Assembly: GCA_914767715.1 (NCBI GenBank)
Contig: OU612067.1
Span: 15,133,001-15,197,000, forward strand
Source: Membranipora membranacea
Taxonomy: Eukaryota > Bryozoa > Gymnolaemata > Cheilostomatida > Membraniporidae
DNA length: 64,000 bases
Direction of reading: 5' to 3'
Under the pieces are notes generated by a model. That model was given only the letters and a program-made list of their open reading frames with translations, did not search any database and had not been told where the DNA came from. The position numbers and the translations under genes are program-made. Below, piece by piece: positions 47,133 through 58,600 of this stretch. The first letter of the stretch is position 1, and each line of letters begins with the position of its first letter.

Positions 47133-47981
47133 TTATCCCTGAGTTACTTTGATATTAGAGAACATGAGGCCGCATGCAGAACATATCGGACCTATGCAAC
47201 AGTTGAGGAAGGTGTTGAAAAGTCCCTGGAAGGTTCCGCAGGCAAGTTTGAATATGTGAAGGGAAGGAGTGAAACACCAGATGTAATCAAATGTGATACA
47301 GGCGTATTCACATCCCCAGCAACAAGCGTAGAGCCAGATGCATAGATAGGCGAGGGTCTTGTAACAACATCCTTTAGCTCCAGTGTAGCATGTGTATCCA
47401 CACTTCCAGGCGCAGTCTGGTGAGTGGGCGCTATGTGGCTCCCCGAATACATCCTCAAAAGTGGTCTTTAATAAAAAAATTAGATAGCAAAGTTATAAAA
47501 TGATGACATTTTATGTATTTACTTGGTTTTATGAGATGTTGTATATATATAGGATACTTGAAGACTAAATGGATCCGCTGATAACATTTTTGAAGGTACT
47601 GCTTGGAATTTCTTGAATTCAGAGTTTAAAAAAACCAAAAGAATTTCATCTCCTAAAGCTGCCTTCATTGTTCCAGTGAAATTTGATCAATTGATAATAA
47701 TAATTATGTCCTGTCCTGGTGTAAAGACGAATTTTGTTTGCAATTCCAAATATAGTAATGGTTTATATTTATATTAGTTTAAAATTCAAAGCGACTTGTC
47801 TCATGAAGCTGCAATTCCAATAAGTTGCGGTTTATATATATATTTATATAAAAATAATAATAATAATATAATATTATAATAAATTTAACAATAGTTTGTA
47901 TGTAGATGTACCTACCACTAGTGAGGCGTTGAGTCCATTGGGATCTCTGTTCACCATATCAAGTTCATCTGCTGCACCCAT
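47133..47981 (-). CDS. Cysteine-rich caveolin, two exons, 132 residues
   Basis: Exon 1 is 47916-47981 (MGAADELDMVNRDPNGLNAS onward, donor GTG|GTAGGT) and exon 2 is 47133-47465 (acceptor ATTAAAG). The signature is FEDVFGEPH; only two residues in exon 2 differ from the convergent gene at 44958-45842 (Asp to His after GEP, Glu to Asp before YIWCF). The N-terminus lacks the GEDGRPD string of every other member. The acceptor has A rather than a pyrimidine before AG, which may weaken splicing. ATGGATACGGCA at 48121-48132, about 140 bp upstream, is shared with the gene starting at 41656. Family role: membrane hairpin and scaffold. Confidence 0.9.
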
Positions 47982-48132
47982 TTCGGAATATTTTTTTTTT
48001 CACAAAAGAAGGAAGAAAAGCTGAGCGTCCTCTTTGGTTCAGTGATGCGGAGTAAATGTTGCCATGAGGCGGATCAACACTGGCTTAAACATAAGGGTGA
48101 TGCCGATTGAAGAAGAGATGATGGATACGGCA

Positions 48133-51100
48133 CATTCCGCCATTGTTGCTAGGGAACTTTGGTTGTGACCCAAGGGGGATCAAATCTGAAACAATATAAC
48201 AATGATTGGATTGAAGTGGTTTTGGGGATTCACATTCATGGTTTTTGGCGTCAATTTCAATGTAAGGAAGCTAGTCCAAAAAGGGGTGCACCATGAAGAA
48301 GCCTACCGGGGATTGACCATAGTTCCAGCATCGCCTCTGAAGATAACCAACAATATTTGTCAAAAACATTCCTCAATTTGTGTAAAAAGCTCATTGCTGA
48401 CCCTCTCATTTGAGATGCAAAAAATTATCCTTTTGAAAAATCCCTTTTTGTGGTTTTTAAATTTCAAACCCCCTCAATTAAGAGGTCATTTTACAAGTTG
48501 GGGACCTTAACTGCCAAATTATAGATCACACACTTGTGTCAAATTTAAAACAAAATAAAAATCAATTTTCCATTATACTGAAATAGCTATTACAGATCAA
48601 TACTATTAAGGCTTATTCAGCCTAATTTATACCTATTGAAAAAATAAAAATAGTAAATTAATTTCAAAGAACATTATATTATAGCACTACTAATTACAGA
48701 TTAACCAAGGTGAATTAATTTATTCACTTCTTACATTTACACAATTGAGAAGCTGTGCCACTATTTGACCTTCTTTTTGGAGCCTCTACAACTACTGAGG
48801 AGGTTTCTTGCTAGGGTCATATGTATGGAGTTATTATATACTACATAGAGTATATAATAACTATGGTTATATCTCACGTCATACCATTATCTATATTTAT
48901 TTTTGGTAATATTTTAATGGCGCTGGCTACCGCATGGATCAGAAGGAACTCGGTTCTGAAAATTCATCGATAATGGTATAGGATTACTGATGCCATTCAC
49001 ATTTCAAAGCCCTAACTTCAGGGAACATTATTTCAATCCTAACCTAGAAGAGTTAGAGTAACGTTAAGATAGTTTGGGGTTGATTTTATGATAGCCAGCA
49101 GTAAATTTTGGCTAGCTGGGGTGAGAGTCTATATGAAGTAAAGAGGATGAGAAAACGTAAGCTACCCAAGAATTTAGCTATTTCAATCATTGAACTTTTC
49201 TCCTGCAAATCTTTTACTTCAGGAAATAACCAAGTCACATTGTCACTTTTTAGCTGACAGTCTGGATGTTATGTAATCAAAACTTCATGGGTCTAAATTA
49301 AATAGAACATTGGCGGAACAGTCACTCTGAGTTAGAATGAACTGAGGAGCGCCGTTTAGATGTAACACATTTTGCAGCCAAGGTAATATCGAGTAATCGA
49401 CATCCATTATGAATAAACAATAACTAAGAGGTGACAAAAAAGCAAGAGGCTAAGGTTTATCATATTGACAATAGTCTAATCTCACTGACAGCCAGTTATG
49501 TTGCGGTGCTTTTATGGATTTTTCCACTCGCAGCAATTGCCCATTTGTAATAAAACACACCTCATACTATTGGGAGAGTTATGCTGGCACACTATCAGAG
49601 AATATCAATCAATACCGAGCATATTTATTAACAGATGGATAGATAGAAACTGTGTGCAGCTGTAGTGAGATGTTCCTATTGATCTGTTTTGCTCACTTTA
49701 TTACATTATGTTTGTCCGTGGGTAAGACAAACAAACAAACACTAGAAGTAACACTAAACTGTTCTACTTTTTCAGCACCATTGAACTCGTAATTTCAAGG
49801 CCAAAAACTTTCATCTGTTATAAAGATCTATGCATGGAAAAAGTCCTTTGCTGTCACAAGGTAGATAGTTATCATACTTTAGAAATATGGGAAATTAGCA
49901 TAAGATGAAGCGGTTCCTGATATTTTTGAGTTTTATTGTAAAATAATTACTGAGGGAGGAGGGGTTTACCTTGACATGATAAAAACTCCGATGGAGAGTG
50001 CGATATTCTTACCAGTTTTGAACTTCTAATTGTATAACTTCTTCCCCGATTTCTCATCATGATACTTTTGAAAGAGGAAAACTTGTACAAAATAAGTTTG
50101 GCGACATACCCCAAATTGCATTGTTCATGTTGTATGATGCGATGCAATGAATTGACTTGCGGGTTTTTTGGTGGCAGATCACTGTCACCCACACATGCAA
50201 TGTATTATCAAATTTTTTGCCTATGATCAGCATCAGACATTATTTTTGAGACGGGTGTTTCAGCTTTTCTGTGGGTTCACCTTCAGCAAACATTATCAGT
50301 ACCATAATATATTCTATATCTGTTTTTATAAGTATGGTTATCATATTTACAGTCTGACAATTTTTATTTGCTAAGCTAACATTCCTAGTTACAAGTGTCA
50401 ACCAAAACAATCTATAATCTAGAGTCTAGACTGACTCTGGTGTGTGCTCCACCAGAAAACAGAGGACGAAATATATCTATCTAAAATAACGTTTAGTTTC
50501 CTGAGCTTAAAACTCCAATCATTAAACTCCTAGATTGAATAACAGTAACTTAATGTTCACATATACTACTCCCTTGACATGTTTGTAGAATGTAAATAAT
50601 TAAGGTCCTGAATTTCAGCAACTATGCAGCTAGTGAAATGTTGCTGAATTTTGTCATTATGAAAACTTTTCTATGAGGATGGATCTTATGTTGGTACTGT
50701 TTTGTAATCCAAACACCTCAAACCCATTACGAATATTTACAATTAAATATTCGGACCCTCAGTCTACTCGACTCAGTCTCACGCTGTCAGATCAGGTCGA
50801 TGATTTCTTACAGCGCCGTCATCGTGGTGGGCGAATAGAGTTTCAACTGACAGTATGCTCTAACAATATTACAGGTTATATGTTCCTTACTTCATATAAC
50901 AGGATATGGAGGTTACTCTCTACACAAACTGCACTCGCACAAGCATGATAAAACAGTGGTATTTTTCAGTAATCTTACATCTGTACCGTGCTTTGGCGTT
51001 TATGTACAGGGCAAATCTTTCAGAGATATTTTACAATTTTACAAGAATAACCTAAATATGTGGGCATTTAACATTTCAAAATTAAAAGGGTTAGCTAGGG

Positions 51101-53530
51101 TTGATAAGTGTATATCAGTTCTCAGAGCAGCGCATAGGCAGGCTGTCCATACGTCATGTTGTGTATTATATATCAAATTTTGTCTTAAATAATTTAACGG
51201 TCTCTGCAGGTCTGTTTTGTGACAACTCAACAACCCAGTCTTTTCAGATGATTATAAAAATTCTACTTATTCCACAGGGAGAGATCCAACAAGAGGGACA
51301 GCAAGAGAGAGAAATTTGGTTATCAATATTTGTGATCAGTGTGTGGGGGCGTTACTAAGGCCTTTCACTGTTGCCATGCGATGCCGTAACTATGGGGTGA
51401 TATGGGAGCAATATTTACATATAACATACCACACTACAAGAATACAATACACTGATTTCAGTTTCAATCAATTGCAATCGCTAAAACAACAAGACATATT
51501 GTTTTCCACAGGCCAAGGCCATGGTACAATACTCATATTTCAGTGTAGAGCGCAGGCAAGCTGCTTCTATGAATGACTAAATCTGGGCCAAAAACAAAAC
51601 CGCATTTCGTGGAAATTCAACTCGCTCTGGGTAAAGAAAACTTGGGTAATGAAATGCTTTGATTGAGAGTGAACTCAAAAATTTCAAGGCTAAATTAAAT
51701 CCCAAGTAGAAAAAAATTGAATTTAAATTAAGCTTGATTTTTAGAGAAAACCGACATTAAATCTAGAATTGTTCCTGCTGAAGGTTAACTTTAGCTTACA
51801 AACTACTAATAGGGTTGAAAAGCTTTCCGTATCACCAAATAGTTCTAGATGAAGACTTTTATAGAAGCAGACATTCCGAATGTAGTGGAAACCATTTACC
51901 TAGTGGAATACTCCCAAAGTTTATCTCAATTTTGCTAGGTTTGGTGTTTCTTTTTAAGGCTGTCCTCAGACATTTATTTCTACAGTCTGGTTAGGTTCAT
52001 GATTGAAAATTTAAAACTGTTTTCATTTATAGTATCTATATTTAATTCCTGACCCGATTAGAAAGCAATATGAATTTTAATTATGTGAATTAAAAACTCC
52101 CACTAACATGCAAAACAATACATCCTCCACCCCTAATAAGAGCAAGCCTAAGACTCTCTAGGGCCTCATCTACTACAACAGTTAAATTACCTAGGATAGC
52201 AGCAGAAATTTTGAGCTAGCTATCTCAATTTTAGCAGCATGTATGAATTGTATGTAGGGTATTGATTCCTCCCTACCTAATCAATGTACAAGCATGTCAA
52301 ATAATACTTTGCCATGTTGTTATTTGCAATCAATAACAAACTCAGCTTCCTTCGATACAGGCACCCAGCTAAGAGCAGCAACGGCCTTCAAAATAACTCA
52401 CTGGCCCACTTGTATTTGCGTTTTGATAATGAATTCATGCTGGCAATGTTTGATAAAGGTTAAGAGCATGCTATGAAATATTATGCAATGCAAAAATATT
52501 GTAATTATGCCTTGGGCTTTTTTAAGTTCACTATTTGACACAGGTAGAACCTTTCACTAGATATAATAAGCCTAAGGAGTAAAATACTTTTGCTCCTTGA
52601 TTTAGCCACATCCGTTGTACCACTGAGACTCTAAAAAAATTTCAGACGAATGTTTAGTCATTCTATACTGAATGTTTATTTTGAAGAGGCCACTGCACAA
52701 TATTTAAGGCAGCAGCGCATTTCTATGAAATTGCTATTCAAACTTTTCCATGAATAACGGGTTATTCAAAGTTTAGGGTGTTGTCCGAGGCTTTATTTAA
52801 CTTTCGCATACCCTTGTGACCTTAAATTCATTTAACTAGAAAGCTGTCAGCTTAAAAATCCAAGAAATCAGTACAGAACAGCTCAATTGGAGTTTAGACT
52901 TAAATACAGACTAACCCCATCTTCATCTCCAATTTTCTTGAGCTTCTTAGGCCTCACTAAGATGAGAATCTAGATGCTTTCTTTAGCTGCTTAGTTTTGT
53001 TGCTATAGTAAGCACTATGGATAGTAAGCTTGGTAGCTGCTTGATAATTGAATCTCAATGTAACTAACTAAGAGTGAAAATGTCAAAGAATTCTGATGAC
53101 AATAACTAAATATGTTAAGGGTATATATTAATTAATTTTGAAGGTCTTTTCTACAATAGGATAATTTTCATGATAGTTTTTGTCTGAGCAAAGGGTTGGA
53201 TAACACTTCGAAAATTCTCTCACAACTTGAGGACTGCCGATTTGGCAGTGGTGCCTGAGAGCAAACCTGACAAACCTAAACCTAATTCAGTGAACAACCA
53301 GCGAACTTCTCAAGATTCTGCTTGAAAATATACTTGTGATGATTAATCTGTGTGCTGAGAAAACTTTAGACAAGAATAAAAGTATCTGAACTTTCCAAAG
53401 GATTCACTTTTGCAGCTTAATGCGCATGTCGTGTGAACACTATGCGATAGCTGTTTTAATCACAGTTTCTGGTTGGGTTAAGAGCTAAGCTTCATATTTC
53501 AGGCAATCAACTCCCTCTAATTGCCCCCAG
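48133..53530. other. Long gene-poor stretch
   Basis: No gene can be supported. Possible plus-strand fragments: a signal-peptide-like exon at 49670-49721 (MFLLICFAHFITLCLSV, donor GTAAGA) and open coding-like sequence at 50673-50948 (STRLSLTLSDQVDDFLQRRH within it). They could not be joined in phase into a gene and match no family I know. Confidence 0.4.
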
Positions 53531-53638
53531 ATTATAAAGACAACTGCTACACAAGTCATGACTGATATCTGCATACCATTTGGCCTGAGTATACCGATGA
53601 GTATACAGATGGTCCATAGACAGAAGTCCAAGGAGGAG
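53531..53638 (+). CDS. Candidate internal exon, unidentified plus-strand gene
   Basis: A CCCCCAG acceptor and GAG|GTGAGT donor bracket 36 codons open in one frame only (IIKTTATQVMTDICIPFGLS onward, ending QKSKEE). A further segment after ATTCAG at about 53729 continues in phase (THLAIRRQEDGKNLLL). The splice sites are strong and composition is coding-like, but no family is recognised and the rest of the gene was not found. Confidence 0.35.
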
Positions 53639-53922
53639 GTGAGTGAGGGGATCAAGAGTTAGAGAGACTGGGCACCCAGCCATTGATTCAAAGAGCCAAA
53701 AGATAGGAAGTTATATACAAATTCAGACTCACTTGGCTATCCGCAGGCAGGAGGACGGCAAAAATCTCTTACTGGTGGTATACATATCTCTACACTATAT
53801 ACCTTCTGTCTCAAAAGTACCATTGTATCATCACTTCTGCACTGGAATACTGAAATAAGAGTTAACCAATCTTTACGACCAAGATTAAAACTTAAAACCA
53901 GCAGCTCAGAGTTATGCTTGCT

Positions 53923-53967
53923 TTATTGTCCTCTCCTTGAACTCATAGTTCAAGGAGAGGACAATAA
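53923..53967. repeat. Perfect palindrome, 21-bp arms, 3-base loop
   Basis: TTATTGTCCTCTCCTTGAAC and one further base face their exact complement across CAT. Confidence 0.85.
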
Positions 53968-53998
53968 GGGGACTCTTTATTTCAAGCTCAACTTTTGA

Positions 53999-54052
53999 CA
54001 CAAAAGGGGGGGGGGGCGTCGGGTAAGAGTCTGGGGGGCTCAGACTACTATT
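53999..54052. repeat. G-rich short repeat (third copy)
   Basis: A G-run followed by GCGTCGGG and AGTCTGGGGGGCTCAGACTA matches copies near 2334-2385 and 43735-43790. Confidence 0.6.
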
Positions 54053-55195
54053 TTCATGGCTTTCCAATCCAATGTTACTTTTGAGGAAATGCATAAGGTT
54101 TTTTTACTTCTAGCAGTGTACTTTACATAGATGGATATCACACTACAATAGATGAAACAAGATCATAGCTGGATTGATGCCTTCAAAGATGAGATGATCA
54201 CAGGTCAATCATGATATTTTTGTTTTGTTGTGTCGCAATATCGAATAATGTTAAGTAACTTTACCGAATCCACAGCTCATAATGAGATCAAAACTGTGTC
54301 ACACCTACTCCTTGGTCACACAGATGGACTACATGGGGAAAACCCATCTTTGCAGGTTACATTTAGGAAGCTGTCTAACAAAGAGGCCTATTATCATACC
54401 GCTGTTCATAGTATAACTTCACTCGTGTATGAGCTGAGATACTGTCATGTGAAATGTGGAACAGCAGTAAAAACAGTTATAGTTAGCATTTGTGTAACTA
54501 GCCTGAAAGGACCAGTTGTGTCTCTCCACCTCAGTTAGCCTGTCTTGACAAGCTTTGTTCGGAACAAAGCTTGTCAAGACAGGCTACAGCTCAGTATACA
54601 TTGCATATGGAGGAAAGTGTCTACATACATGTATGTGAGACCAAGAAGGAATACTCCTTGGTGAGACAGACAGACAGAAACAATCATGACTATCCAGAGC
54701 AGTCTTCATAAAATATGTTAAGTGCCTACATACATATATGAGGAGGCTCATGGTGATTATCATTCCTAAAATCATACAAGACAGAGCAGACAATCACTGT
54801 GATAACAATAGCCATGCTAAAAGAAACAGCGGTTATCTTAGGATAGGATAGAGTCTTAGGTCCAGTTTGATCAAATGTGACTTCACCTTGACTCTGATTG
54901 TCTTTCTACTGTTACCGGTAAAGGTTAAAGTTAAAGGTTAAAGGAGAGCAACTCCTAATTCAGGCAAATTGAACAGGGACAGCCTTGGAAACTGGCCAAG
55001 ACTTATGCTTATGCCTGTAATGCTGGAGTGATACCAAGATAAGATTGAAACAAAAGCTTTTACTAAACTCACCTGTGAAACCTTGATGTTGCTTGGTTTT
55101 TGTTTGTTTCCTGTATCGGTATGGCTCTACGGACTGGATCCTGATGGGGCACAGGAGCATTTGAGGTCAGATGCTCTTCTTGAAACCACTGTTAT
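54053..55195. other. No supported gene
   Basis: One perfect palindrome (54536-54586) and a GGTTAAAG-type microrepeat near 54915-54945 are present. Short open frames on both strands lack support. Confidence 0.4.
54536..54586. repeat. Perfect palindrome, 25-bp arms, 1-base loop
   Basis: TAGCCTGTCTTGACAAGCTT and five further bases face their exact complement across a single G. Confidence 0.9.
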
Positions 55196-55266
55196 CCGCC
55201 AGGAAATGAACACGGGACCTCTCGATTGAAAGACCCATGCCCTACCCATTGCACCGCGGCCGCTCT
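55196..55266 (-). repeat. tRNA-derived (SINE-like) sequence
   Basis: On the minus strand it has TGCAATGGGTAGGGCATGGG (A-box region), TCTTTCAAT (anticodon-loop-like) and GTGTTCATTTCC (B-box-like). The acceptor stem does not pair, so it is a SINE head or tRNA pseudogene. Confidence 0.4.
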
Positions 55267-55677
55267 CATGTGTACGAAGGTCAAGTGATCTCGAACATAA
55301 CTGTTCTACTACATCAAACCCTTCAATCATGGTTTCATCATGACCAAAGACATCTGAACTTTTTAGTGGATATAGGATGAATTGATTGAATTGATCTCTT
55401 TGTCTTTGAAATTCTTTTGGCACAAGTGATTTTCAAAAAAACTATGAAATCTGATACAGCAAATGTCTCAATACCTTGGTCTCCCACCAAGTTACAAACA
55501 TAGAAAGGGATACAAAACTATCTAACTTTTTGTATCATATACTTCGCTGCAGTGTGATTGCACATCTTACATACAGTCTTTTCTGCTGACAATGATTCTG
55601 TGTTCAGTCAGTTTGGCACATTTCCTGATATTTTACCAGGTCACCTGACTAGTCATAGTGTATATAGTTTGAAAGTT

Positions 55678-58600
55678 TTATAGCTTATAAGTCCACAGTC
55701 CTATATGTTTACCCACTCTGTCGTTAGTTTGTACAGCGGCTATAACTGGTAATACATCCTGTCCAAGATGTACAATTCTAGCTGTGGTAGACTCTAAAAT
55801 GGGAAATAACAAACATTTCACAATAACATGAAGGGGTTTGGTCAAGAAGTTTGGTCATTGAATAAATTCAGTACTTCAATTTATTTAGGAGTTGTCTTCC
55901 CAAATTGCTAGGGTCATGAAATACTATAATGTGATAATGATTACAGACAAAATAGCCCTTGTAGTTTTGCTTCATGACCGATCTAATTGGTAAAGGAAAC
56001 TGGTTCGAAGTCTACACAATGTGTTCTCAATTATATAGTTAATTTCATAATCTTTATGTTGAACATGAAACTATCTTAAAAAAGGGGATAACTTTTTGGC
56101 AATAATAATGTTGCTAACAGGAATGATAACCAGCAATACAAGTTTCTTAACAATTCATAGCAAAAACCTAGTCTGAGAGATAACAGTATCAGCTGGTTAA
56201 TTAAGACTTTATAATTCAGAATTCCTGTCAATTCAGACAAGGAAAATTGGTTTCCACAGCCAGAACTCAATGCATTCTAATGTCACTTAACTCAGACTCT
56301 GGACAAATTTTTTAGTTTCTCAGATGTTTGAATTAAGTGAACTGCTCTGTACTTACGCTCAATATCACTCATACACCTCGTATTAACTGCCATACACACG
56401 GGTAATTCCTCGTAAAAATCACCACCAGCAACATTGATCACAAGCTCTGAAAGATAACAGGAAAAATGCAGAATACTGAATACAGTGCACTCCACTTAAT
56501 TCTAACCTATGGCGACCAAACAAAGTTGTTATAATAAAGCAGAGTCTGAATAAAGTGACATTAGAACGTATTGAGTTCCGGCTGAAGGGACCACTTTTCC
56601 TTGTCTGAATTAACAGGAGTTCTGAATTATTAAGTCTGAATTGACCAGCTTACTCTATCTATTGTTGTGTTCATATAAAAGTTGATAAAATTCAAGTTAG
56701 ACGAATGGTAACAGATGAACAAAACGATTCATGTTCTTGGTTGAATGCCTCCTACCAAAGTGGGTTTTGGGACATTGGTCTGATAAATAAAGCACTTCTA
56801 AAACCGAGTGAGTGTCAAGAAGGCGCAATCGGTTAGTGGGCTTGCTATTCACTGCCAGGCAAATGGTGCCGCAGGAGTTGTGGGTTTAGATGTGACTGTT
56901 GATTGCATGATAGGAGAGAGGAGAATTTGGTGGAACCACTGGGTTTCTCTTGTAATGTGGGATAATTTCAAGCAATCGCAATAAATTCGCTTGTAATGTT
57001 ACATAAGAATAAGAGGTATACAACCAAGGGTGCTGGGGGCTGGAACTATTAAACTTTGAAAGCTCCCCCAGGGTTGATTGTTCCAGCCCCGAGCATCCTC
57101 GGGTATATACCTCTTTTTATTTATATAACATTACGAGGGAATTTATTGTGTTTGCTTTAAATAATCCCACATTCACAATAAATTCCCTCGTAATATGTCA
57201 TATAAGTGTTGGTATTTCTCGATCGTCATAAGTTGTAATAATCTAGTAGGCCTAACCATGTCAAGCTTACCACTTATCTCCCCTTCTCTCTTCAGAGCAG
57301 TTACTGTAACTTTATCGTTGAGTGAGATAGATGCACCGCTAACCTGTAATTTAAAATAACAGAAACGTGTTTAATGCACTAAATTTATTCATCACTAGAA
57401 CTTTAATTGGACACCCACATCTATACCTTTTATTTCGTGAAAACGAAATAAAAAAAAGGCTGCCTTGTATATGTCTGATCCATTATATTCGTCTAAGTCG
57501 AATAATATCAGAACTTCATGTACATGCTAATTTGGATAGTGACACCGAGGAGTTAAAGTCTTTAACTCCTCGGTGTCACTATGTTATGAAACACTCATTT
57601 ATCAGTCTTTAACTTGCTGACCCTAACCTTGTACAGGGGTGGACTAAATAGATGTGATGATTTATATGTGAATAGCAATAAATTTCATATTGTAGGAGAT
57701 CTCACCATCCCAGCTGAAGGTGATGTTCTGTGTTCACACATAGTTCTATCTATTACTCGAGTCAAACTTATCCCTTCACTCTCGCCAGCTTCAATCTCGA
57801 AACATAAAAACTGCAACCAGCATGGATTGTGGAATGTCAGGTGATTTCCAACACCACAGGACTTTTCCTCATCAAAGAAAGGTTTTTTAAACACGCTGAA
57901 AGCACAACATTATGTAGATGAAAGGGTGTTTCATGGCCAGCTAAACATTTGACAGAGAAAGTATGAACCAATCTCAATTATATTTATTATGATATACCAT
58001 GTATATTATCTTATTTATGCAACTAGATGTATAATTACATACTTTCAAGCTTCACAATGATATCATAGCCATGCCAATTTGAGTAGGACATGAACCCGAT
58101 TCAAAGAGGACGCCTGGTATGATTTATAAACAGGAACCCAGGTTTGAAACCATTGGGGCGTAGACTGTTTATGAAATGATAGCAGGATCCTAAGCTACAT
58201 TACTCGATCAGTCATTACATAATAGTGATATGATCACAGGCTATATTTACCTGTCAGCTGGCGCCGGAGTGGGTAAAGGTACTATAACAGGATCCCAGGC
58301 TATTTTACTCATGAATGAGGTAATGGCGTAATGATCACAGGCTTTATTTACCTGTGAGCGGGCGCCGGAGTGGGTATAGGTATTATAACAGGATCCCAGT
58401 CTAGTAGAGTATGCTCACTAACTACAGCCACATGAGAGACGGAGTTACCTCCACATAACATAACCAGAATATCACAAGGCATTGGAGTCTCTGAATAAGG
58501 GGTGACCTCCGCAACTTTCTCTACAACAAATAATAATAATAATACAATAATGATAATATCATTGTTGGATTGTATGTGTATGTACGTGTGAGTGAACCTT

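Noticed and set aside
46863-47345. 160-codon plus-strand open frame, the second longest in the window
   Set aside because: Its right part is antisense to caveolin exon 2 at 47133-47465; no domain, and the opposite strand carries the real family motifs.
51316-51576. 86-codon plus-strand frame
   Set aside because: No splice support, no recognisable domain and no link in phase to nearby candidate exons.
54230-54538. 102-codon plus-strand frame
   Set aside because: No motif, no adjoining exons; overlaps the left end of a palindrome region and looks like chance.
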